Positions 1 through 8,500 of a DNA stretch of 11,446 bases are shown piece after piece; position 1 is the first letter of the stretch; the number at the start of each line of letters is the position of its first letter. The stretch covers positions 1 through 11,446 of the forward strand of contig JAAMXP010004316.1 in the NCBI GenBank assembly GCA_019693395.1, written 5' to 3'. Under the pieces are notes generated by a model. The model did no database searches, had not been told where the DNA came from, and was given only the letters and a program-made list of their open reading frames with translations. A program made the translations under genes and the position numbers. Origin of the DNA: Ettlia oleoabundans. Taxonomy: Eukaryota > Chlorophyta > Chlorophyceae > Chlamydomonadales.

Positions 1-135
1 GGGTGGGGGGTGGGGGTGCAGGGCACAGGGCAGGTACACTGGCGAACAGTTTGCACCTGCATGGCAAGCCAGTGCCGCCCAAGCCCCTTCAGCCAGCCTG
101 CAGTCTTGGCTAACAGCCTGCCAGCCCAACCACAC

Positions 136-260
136 CTGCGCTGACCCCCAGACAAAGGGCAGGAACTGGTAATCCTCCAGACCCCACACGCCATGGCTGC
201 CGGCAGGCTCCAGCCAGTAGGTCGTCTGCATAGTTGACCAAGTCAGGATGGAAACACGCA

Positions 261-298
<38 letters not shown>

Positions 299-2009
299 CC
301 AAACCCAGCCAATGTGTTGAAGTGAGAGCAAAGTGCGGCACGGCCACATTAGCTGCCACTTAACCATCTGCCGTGCCAGGCTACACAGCCGCAGTCACTC
401 AGATAACACCGCGAGTGCAGCTCAACCCCAGCCGTAAAACCCCAGCCATACATCCCCTCTTTTGCAGTTGCCACTAGCCGTGGTACATACTCGCACACAC
501 TTGCACATGGGCGCACCTGGATCTTGCGCATGAGCAGCAGGTACTTGTTGAATACGCGGGTGACCAGCGCCTGAGCATCATCCTCACCAACGACCCCCAG
601 CTTGGCCAGGCAGTACAGCAACGCGCAAAACGTGGTCTCATGGCCTGAAAACAGCGGGGAGAGGGAGCAAACACCAGCTAAGCAGCTGTCATGAGCAAGA
701 AGGGCGGAAAAGCGCAGGTCCTCAAGCCAAAGGGGTCTGAGACACACTGCTGACAGCTGCTGAGCACAAGGTGTGTCAACACAGCGCACTGTGTCTACTG
801 TGTTGCTCTGAACTGGTGCTGCTCTCCCTTGCCGCCCTCATTAACCACCCGCCAACCTGTGCCATAATCTATACGTGTAGCGTTGCCAAAGCTGTCAACA
901 AAGTAGCCTGTCAGCTCCACAACCGCCGACTGCAGCTCTGCTGGCAGTATGCTGGCCACCAGCTGCAAATATGGGGAAGGGGGAGGTGTGGCACGCTACG
1001 ACAGCAAGTGAGCGAACTACAGTGCAAGTGAGCTAACTACAATGCAACTTGCGTCCTGCAAACACAACATGAACCACCTGCTGTCCAGCATCTGCTGGCT
1101 TATGCCTGCTTGAAACACCGAGGTCAGCATCTACAGGAAGCATTACTGGCTCCATGGCGGCCCCACCTGTGGCGCCTGCTCCTCCATCTGTGCAAACCAG
1201 GTGCGGAAGGCGGGGTTGCCGTAGCGCAGTGTGTGCGAAGCTGGCGGGATGTTGTCCACCCACCCCCACAGAGTGTCCAGCACCCCCACCAGCCTCCGTA
1301 CAACCTCAGATTCCTGCATGTGCAGCCAGACTGAAGTGTAACAACGGCAGCATGGCGCTCAATGCTACCTGGCATAGCATGCTGACAACGGAAATGCACA
1401 GGCACATCCCCTCACTGGGGCTAACATAGAGAAATCAATGCAGCAGGTGGGACTGTCTAACACTCGACTGCCTCCCAGACGTAGACGTAATTCGTAACAC
1501 ATGCCAGTAAAAGAAGCAGGACGCGCGCTCACCTGGCACAGGTCCGACAGCTGCTTCCCCCTGACCGCCTCATTCAGGGCCAGAATGAAGCTGACAAAGT
1601 CACGAGCCGTCTCGCTTTCCAGGAATTGCTTCAGCTGCTCAATGTTGCCTATTTGTTTGGTTGCGGGCACGAACGTGTGCTGAGAATAGTTGACAACCAC
1701 ATGCGGTATCCGCGGCTGCGCGTGGGGCACTGCAGCGCCAACCGGTCGCCCAGCCAGGGCTGGCCCGCTTGCTGCTGCCCAAGGTGCCTTTGTGAGCTCG
1801 CCATGGCTGACTAGGGGCAGTGGATCAGCAATGGCGCCCGTTCTGCCCCAAGGAGCAGCGGTGGGCTGCATGGGAGAGCTGCCGCCTGTGCTTGCTCGCG
1901 CCCACGGCGCGGCGGTCGGTGGAAGTGGGGCGCCTGCCCTGCTCACTGCGGACTGGGCTGATTGATTGACCTCATCACTCGTCACCCACGGTGCAGGTGT
2001 GGGCCGCAT
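136..2009 (-). CDS. PTPA: PTPA, serine/threonine phosphatase 2A activator (3' end outside window)
   Basis: PTPA-family proteins are peptidyl-prolyl isomerases that bind the PP2A catalytic subunit and help make it an active Ser/Thr phosphatase in cytosol and nucleus. Five exons join in frame to 316 residues. Residues 1-100 are an Ala/Pro-rich extension. The family domain begins near residue 110 and includes [14 protein letters not shown] (about 141-154), the [11 protein letters not shown] segment, [27 protein letters not shown] and the family signature [19 protein letters not shown]. The animal protein has about 320-360 residues; roughly 70 C-terminal residues are expected left of position 136. 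The ATG at 2007-2009 is the first in its frame after a stop at 2076-2078. All four complete introns are GT-AG. The gene is transcribed divergently from sucrose synthase. Identity rests on sequence seen in five consecutive exons; PP2A binding is family knowledge. Confidence 0.94.
262..297. repeat. (GGCA)9 microsatellite in PTPA intron 4
   Basis: Nine uninterrupted GGCA units read on the plus strand. In the PTPA transcript this is (TGCC)9, lying 36-71 nt before the acceptor of the last visible exon. That is a position where branch point and pyrimidine tract are expected, so repeat length could influence splicing. This tetranucleotide array is likely length-polymorphic. Confidence 0.95.
1779..1994 (-). 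repeat. Four APW motifs in the PTPA N-terminal extension
   Basis: Residues 6-8, 34-36, 52-54 and 75-77 of the PTPA product read APW. Two copies sit in an identical PTAAPW context (31-36 and 49-54). The surrounding 100 residues are rich in Ala, Pro, Ser and Gly with few charged residues, suggesting a disordered tail. Spacing is irregular (28, 18 and 23 residues), so this is a short linear motif array rather than a strict tandem repeat. I do not know this tail from other PTPA proteins. Confidence 0.75.
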
Positions 2010-2224
2010 AAAGTCTGCCGGCTGCGCTGAGAGTGTCGACCGCGGGTTGACAGTGCGCCAAGCGCTCTGGCACCACTACGACCTGTATCAAGTGCCAAGA
2101 CACTGTTGCATACGTGCTGAAACGGGTTTGCATTCATCGTGCTCTCTGTGCTGTGCTAGGCTGGCAGGCTGGAGGCAGGCAGGCAGTTCTTGATTTGCAC
2201 GTTCCGGTGAGGGCGCCTCCGCAC

Positions 2225-2231
2225 ATTTATA
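2225..2231 (-). promoter_or_regulatory. Candidate TATA box for PTPA
   Basis: The minus strand reads GTATAAATG here, a good TATAAAT match about 216 bp upstream of the PTPA ATG. It would imply a 5' untranslated region near 185-190 nt. I found no equally good plus-strand TATA box for sucrose synthase. A seven-base match in a 402-bp region can occur by chance. Confidence 0.4.
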
Positions 2232-2260
2232 CACTTGATTGCAACTTTCCTTCACATCAC

Positions 2261-2286
2261 CTGCTCAAGTTGCCTGCTCAGGTTGC
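2261..2286. repeat. 13-bp tandem direct repeat in the shared promoter
   Basis: CTGCTCAAGTTGC (2261-2273) is followed at once by CTGCTCAGGTTGC (2274-2286), differing at one base. GCAACTT at 2241-2247 is the inverted complement of AAGTTGC at 2267-2273. The pair could be a duplicated protein-binding site or simple slippage. It lies 126-151 bp before the sucrose synthase ATG. Confidence 0.6.
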
Positions 2287-2411
2287 AGATTTTCTCTCGC
2301 GCTGCACATACTGTCAGTGTCCCTTGTGCTGTGGACCCAACCTAATTCTGCAATACAGCGTCCTGAATCCGCTGAAGAGATTCGAGGGCGTTGGTTACGA
2401 GCCTCAGAATA

Positions 2412-2519
2412 ATGGCTGGGGCCGACTCACCCAGCAATCAGCCGTTTTTAGCCTCTCCGCGCGGCATTGTGACTCCACGAGCGTATAATAGGTCGCTGAG
2501 CTTTGCTGGCGGCACTCCA
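2412..2519 (+). other. N-terminal extension of sucrose synthase, Ser/Thr-Pro rich
   Basis: Residues 1-36 precede the part that aligns with the plant N-terminal helix. They contain four Ser/Thr-Pro pairs (Ser6, Ser15, Thr21, Thr35), three Arg and only one acidic residue (Asp5), plus NRSLSF at 26-31. Aligning back from the shared RNE (48-50), the plant Ser15 phosphorylation site falls on Thr35. The composition would suit either a phosphorylated tail or an organelle-targeting peptide; sequence alone does not decide. Confidence 0.6.
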
Positions 2520-5500
2520 GCGGACGTGCTGAAGACTGGGCTGCAGCACAACAGAAATGAGCTGGTGATTCTGCTGAACAGGTAAGTGGACAGCACGGTG
2601 CGTGGCCCGCAGCCGGTAGGCTCGGTAGGCTTGGTGGTTGACTGCATAGGAGGCGTAGCAGTCTCGTCGCAGTTGTGACTGCCGAGTTGCCGGACAGCTG
2701 CCAAACACCGAAACCTTGTCGCGAACGCCGCTTGCGTATTGTTGCAATTGGTATCGCTTGTATCTTGCCGGGAGCATCATCCCATCGAACACGTCGGGCG
2801 AGGAGTCCTGGGATGCCGCCGTCCAGGGCGGTTAAATTGCGCCCTGCTGGTGGGGAGTCGAGTGCCCCGGGNNNNCTCCCCCAATCCCCTTATCGTGTGT
2901 GCACATACCCTACGCTTGCAGGTGCCTGGCAAAGGGCAAAGGTGACAAGCCCATTCTGCTACCGCACGTCATATTGGACGAGCTGTCTGCGGTGTGTGAT
3001 GAATGCAACAATGCTTCCCTGAGGAGCTCTGAGCTGGCAGCGGTGCTGAAGACTGTGCAGGAGGCGGTGGTTATCCCGCCCCGAGTGGCCTTTGCGCTTC
3101 GCCCTTGCCAAGGCGATTGGAATTACCTTCGGTGAGGGGCCTCCTTAGAGCGGGCTGCCCCCCTGTCCTTATGTCCTATGTTGGGATTGCTGGGAGTGCT
3201 GGGAGCCGGAGGATTAGGTTATGGTTGTGAACATTGCTGACAGTGTAGGAGGCAAGAGAAGCTTTTTCCTACACAGCTGCCTACAAGTCCTTGGTTGGAA
3301 ATGGTGGGGATGGGCTAGCTCTCCTCAGCTTGTGCCGCTCCCTAGCAACTGCCCTCTGCCCCCATGGTTCCTACCTGCAGCATCAGCGTGGACGACATGC
3401 GTGTGGAGGAAATGACGGCGGCACACTACCTGGCTTTCAAGGAGAAGCTGGTGCCTGTGGAGGAAGGTAGGCAGACATGTGGTGCAGTAACGATTCCTGT
3501 TGTCGTGGGTGTGAGGTGCCGTGAAGTTTACTCTGCTGCCTGTGCTAGTACATGTATACCCTGATGGAGTCAGCATTGCGTTTCCTAGTTTGTAAAGCTG
3601 AACTGGGTTTGACCGGGCATTGCCAGTAGAGTTGTGCGTGCCCTTCCCACTGCAATGCCTGCTGCAGGGGAGGTGCTGGGTGGGTGGCATGTGCTGCGCT
3701 GTTGTGCACCTGGCCTTAGAGAAGCAGATGTAGAGCAAGGGGGAATCCCCTCGCTGATTCCGGGGTGCAAGTATCACATGCTGTTCGTTGTTGCTTTAAT
3801 GCCTGTGCACTCACACGAACAGGCGGTATCGCTGCCACACTGCTTGCCAGCATGTCCGGTTGCCCATGTTGTTAAATGCTTTGTCCTGAGCCTTGTGTCG
3901 TGCTGGTATGGCTGGCAAATGACCTGTTGTCTGATCGCCATCTGGTATCCCTCCTCCTCGGCTTGTCCCTGTTTCAGACCGCCACGGCTACGACCCTTTC
4001 ACCTTGGAGCTGGATCTCAAGCCCTTTGGATCACACCAGCCAAAGATAACTCTGCAGGTGGGCAATGGGCCAGGCTGCTTCCGAGAGAGCATTGGGGCTG
4101 TGGGTAGTCTCTTCAAGGCTGTGCAGTGCCAGTGAGTGCCACCTGCCCCATGGGCTGAGCTGCAACCATGCATGCACAGACGAGGCCCTTTTTGCTGTGC
4201 ACCACCATATGTCCCATGCATTGCAGAGCCATATTGGCAACGGCGTCAGCTTCCTTAACAAGACGTTGTCGGCCAAGCTCTTCTCCCCTAACGCCAACGC
4301 GGAGGGCAGGTGAGCCTTTGTGGCAAACAGTGCCTGCCGCACTCCTCCCCTTGCTGTTGTCACCATCATCACCAAACTACATGTCCCATTGGGGACGCAA
4401 ACCTATTTATGAAAAGCCGTCGGTCGCTGACTATTCGGCGTGCGAGGCTCTGCTTGTTTGCGTCCGCCCTCATGGCCCCCCTGTCCATATGCCTCACTTG
4501 GCAACTCAGCTCACCTCCCCCCTGCAGCCAGCTGATGCTGGACTTCCTGCGCGAGTTCAAGCAAAGTGGAGAGAAGTTGCTGCTTAGGTGGGCTAGCTGG
4601 CACAGTGCATCCGCTTGCTGCCGCTGCGCTCATTGCACCGTGCCTCATTGCCAGCAAAGTGTACGTGAATCTCATTGCGCAAAATATCAGCCTGCACACA
4701 ACGGTCTTGGCTCAACCTTCCAATCTGTGTGCCTGCCGCCGCGCGTAGACCACCATTGCTGCCTTGCGCACGCGCCTTCCCATCCCACCCCACCCCAACC
4801 CCTACCCACGCCTCAGCGGCTGCTGCCTGGTTGCCCCCTCTGCGCCCTTGCAGCCAGCGGGTTAACAGTGTGCAACGACTGCGCCATGCATTGCTGCGGG
4901 CCGACAGGCTACTGGAGAAGCACGAGGATGAGGTGAGTGCGTGAATTGCTGTGTGGATGTGGAAGGACATGTGTATGTTACCTTTTCACTTGGGCGGCAT
5001 CAACTCCGCTGGCGCTAGTAGCGGGTGTCAGCAGTAGCTGCCCGACATGTAGAGCGCTGTTTGCTGTGTAACTGCTGATAAACATACAACTGCTGCAGCC
5101 AATGCATTTGCCAATGGTTGCTTGCCTCATCTCCTCTGTCCCAAGCCTACCCGCTTCGGCAAGCTGCTTGATTGCCGTGAGCATGCCTTTTGTTTTGTTG
5201 CCCCCTCTGGGCGTGCCCGTAATGCCTTGCGCAGGAGCTCATCGGTGCTGTGTCAGGCATTGACGAGCTGGGCTTCCTGCCTGGCTGGGGCTCCACAGTG
5301 GGGCGCGTGCGGGAGTCCTTCCAGCTCCTCCTCGACATTGTGCAGGCGGGTGGTGGGCGGCGCTGAATGCCTGTATGTAACGGTCACGGTGGCTACTTTG
5401 CTGTGCTGTTGGTGATAAGAGCAGCTGTTTCGTATGCTCCTGCTCCAGCCCCTTGCCTGCCCCGCGTGCCACTTCCATGCAGGCACCTGATGCCGACACG

Positions 5501-8500
5501 CTGGAGAAGTTTCTGGGCCGCCTGCCCCTCATGTTCAAGGCATGCACTGCAGCCATTTACAGCGGATCAACTCGCTTCACCGTCAACCAGCCTACGCCCC
5601 CGCATGCTGTTGCGCTGAGCCATGCCCACCCAATTTCCAGCCCCTGATTACAGAATGTGCATGCGCGGGTTGCTAGGTGTATTGGTGATGCTGTTCGTGC
5701 CCATTATTTGACTGTGTTGTTCCCTCGTACAGGTTGTTATTCTTTCGCCGCATGGATATTTCGGGCAAGACAGAGTGCTGGGCATGCCAGACACAGGCGG
5801 CCAGGTGCGAGCTGATATCGGCCCCAACCCCACACATCAGCACCTCTGCGCTGCCGCCCCGCTGCCGACGCTAATGCCGTCGTTGTTGCTGCCATTCCCT
5901 GCGTATGTGTGTGTCTATCACTATCGCGTGCCCGAGGGTGCCCCCCCTGACCGCCTGGGTTGGGCAGCAGGACACCGCTCCCACGTTCTATGAGTATGTG
6001 CCGACACGCACCAGGGAGCGAGACCGCGGCGTTCTGCCGGGGGTGGTAAGGCTGGCCCACCTACACCTTCAAACCTCCTGGCACCCATGACCCTCTGCTG
6101 CCGCGGCTGCCAGTTTTGTCAAACTTCTGCTTCTTCTCTTTTCTCTGGAGCGCTGCCTGCCTTGACTAATGTGCCAATTGCTGTGCTTGCTGGTATCCCT
6201 CTTGCACACAATCGGACTCTGCAGCGTACATGCCCCAAGTAGACCACTTGTGGAGGGGGCTGCCCACACCTCCCATGCAACCTTTCTACACGCATGCCTT
6301 GAGTTTTGTGGCTCAGCATCCTCCTTCTGGCCATCAGCATCTGCTTCCCTGTTCCTGTGCCATCCACGCGGGCGTCTTGCGTTTTTCCTGCATCCACCCC
6401 CTTGTGTCTATCGTGTTTTGGCTCAGGTGGTGTACATTCTGGACCAGGTGCGGGCATTGGAGCGGGAGATGCAGCAGCGGCTGGAGGATGCAGGGCTGCA
6501 GGTAGGAGGCTGGCAGCAGGCGGTTGTTTGGCGGATACAAGGTGTTGCTTGTTGGTTTGGCGGTACACACATGCACATTATTGCCGGCCACCCCTCTGAT
6601 CATGCCTCTCACCAACTTTGTCTGCCCGCAGCTTGGGTATCATATTTATGCAACAACCTTGTGCCTTGCCAATCCATTCGTGCCAACCTGCCTGCTGCCT
6701 GTTGCCTGCCCATCCCCCTCCCTGTCACCCGCTTGCGCAGGGCGTGCACCCCGACATTGTGGTGCTGACTCGCCTTATCCCAGACGCCCAGGGCACCTCC
6801 TGCAACGAGCGCTTGGAGCCAATCAGTGGCTGCACGCATGCACGCATACTGCGCGTTCCTTTCAGGGACCGAGAGGGGTGAGGTTGTGCGGTAAACAGCT
6901 GGTGATGCGGGTATTAGGAGGGGCATTTGGAGGGTTCCGCTCTGCCCCCGGCGCTTGTGGACTTGCATCGCATGTGGCGCTGGCTGTGGCCTCAAACCTT
7001 GGTACGTACGCCTTGATTTGACGATTATGGACTCCTCCATTTGCTTGCTCCTTTCCCCTGTTCTTTGGGCTCGCCTTGCTGCAGTCGCGTATTGAATCGC
7101 TGGGTGTCCCGCTTTGATCTGTGGCCCTACTTGGAACGCTTCACCATCGACGCCACAAAGGAGCTGCTGGCGGAGATGGGGGGCAAGCCGGACTTCATCA
7201 TCGGAAACTACAGGTAGGCAAGGTGGGGGCATGGTACTGCACCTTGTCTGCTGTGTGGGGGCATCCAGGGTTGGTACATTCTCTGCTAGGCGCTGGCCAA
7301 TAGTGCGCATAGTTTGAGGATAATATCATTGGTTTACTTGCACTTTGACTGCCTGCTATCGGCTGCCTGCAGTGACGGCAACCTTGTGGCCACCCTGATG
7401 AGCCACCGCCTCAACGTCACGCAATGCAACATCGCGCACGCACTCGAGAAAACCAAGTGAGCGAGCTTGTGCTGGCGTTCCTGGCTGGCTGAACCCCATA
7501 CCCGGCTCAGTATTGCTTTGCTGCGAGTTGTTGCCTTGAGGCTGAATGCATTGGTCGCATGCCAAAAACCAGCATGCTCGGCACATTGCCCGCTATTGCA
7601 CTTGAAGGGTGCAGGGTCTCGCCATGGTTTAGCAGGGTGCAACTGGGATCATGGACGCAGGGTAGGCATCCCTGATTACACAGCCGCTTAGCCCTGCTTC
7701 CATGCATCCAACCTACTTGCTGCCTCTCGCTGTACTGGCCGCAGGTATGAGGATGCCGACCTGTTTTGGCAGCGGTACGAGGACCGCTATCACTTCAGCT
7801 GCCAGTTCACCGCCGACCTCATTGCTATGAACCACGCCGACTTCATTGTCACATCCACCTACCAGGTGCACCCCTCCTCTGGCTCTGATACGTTCATGGA
7901 GCTGCCCAAGGGGAATGCAAGGCATGTCCTCCTTGGCTTTATATGTGTGGTTTTGGGCTAGGTGGTGATGCGGTGGATGGGTTACGGGGTGGATGTGGGT
8001 GTGATTGGGGGGTGGGGGCCGACTGGAAGCAGGGCGGTCGTAGCAGACCTGGTCTCGCACATTCTCCTTCTCCCTTACTTCTTGTTGGATGCAATTTGTG
8101 TGTTGTGCAGGAGATCGCGGGTCACGAGGAAATGGTGGGGCAGTACGAGAGCTACAAGAGCTTCACCATGCCCCAGCTATACCGCGTGGTGGAGGTGGGT
8201 GGCTGGACGGGTGTGGTGTCGGGTGGCCTCAAGGGACTCCTGCCAGTAACAGCAAGCGCAGATTCCAAGGCGTGTGCCGTGCTCCTCACAGGCACTCTCT
8301 TGCTTAGTGCACTCCTTTTACTGCGCCCCTTCCCTCTCAGGGTATTGATATCTACTCCCCCAAGTTCAACATCGTGTCACCTGGAGCCGATCTGGACATC
8401 TACTTCCCTTACAAACAGGCAAATACATCTCACGAGGATATGCGGTGGTGGGGTTGGCAGTGGTGGCGGCGGTGGGGGTGATGGTGGTGGGAGCGGTGGT

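Larger units (their letters stand above)
136..2009 (-). other. PTPA: Exon map of PTPA
   Basis: Exons in transcript order, as plus-strand coordinates: 1533-2009 (159 codons, phase 0 end), 1167-1313 (49 codons), 857-962 (35 codons plus 1 nt), 517-644 (2 nt plus 42 codons), 136-225 (30 codons). Donors are GTGAGC, GTGGGG, GTTGGC, GTGCGC and, for the last intron which leaves the window, GTGTGG. Acceptors are ATGCAG, TTGCAG, TTTCAG and ATGCAG. Every junction keeps the frame and gives continuous similarity to the family. No acceptable next exon is visible in 1-135, so that stretch is treated as partial intron. Confidence 0.88.
2010..2411. promoter_or_regulatory. Divergent promoter region between PTPA and sucrose synthase
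   Basis: The two start codons face away from each other with 402 bp between them, which must contain both promoters and both 5' untranslated regions unless a 5' non-coding exon lies elsewhere. Each frame has an upstream stop: 2076-2078 for PTPA and 2373-2375 for sucrose synthase. I see no conserved coding potential inside. Visible elements are a TATA-like motif on the minus strand and a 13-bp tandem duplication. Transcription start sites cannot be placed from sequence alone. Confidence 0.75.

Noticed and set aside
1..135. A possible sixth PTPA exon starting after ACTGCAG (minus strand, near 98)
   Set aside because: In the required phase the sequence reads Ala-Gly-stop, and no frame resembles the expected PTPA segment following [10 protein letters not shown]. 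The next exon is probably outside the window.
262..297. Short regular repeat as a possible CRISPR-like array
   Set aside because: Uniform four-base units with no spacers inside a eukaryotic intron. It is a microsatellite.
1690..1965. A 91-codon plus-strand open frame across the left gene
   Set aside because: It is antisense to PTPA exon 1; its Ala/Pro/Gly-rich content reflects the GC-rich repeat of the real gene.
5805..5993. Coding-looking start of intron 10 as an alternative exon
   Set aside because: It is open for about 60 codons, but the peptide resembles nothing in sucrose synthase, and the enzyme segments PDTGGQ and VVYILDQV must be contiguous. No matching donor and frame were found.
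6609..7310. A 233-codon minus-strand open frame
   Set aside because: It is antisense to exons 12 and 13 and has no recognisable domain. The plus-strand exons are clearly conserved, so this is an antisense shadow.
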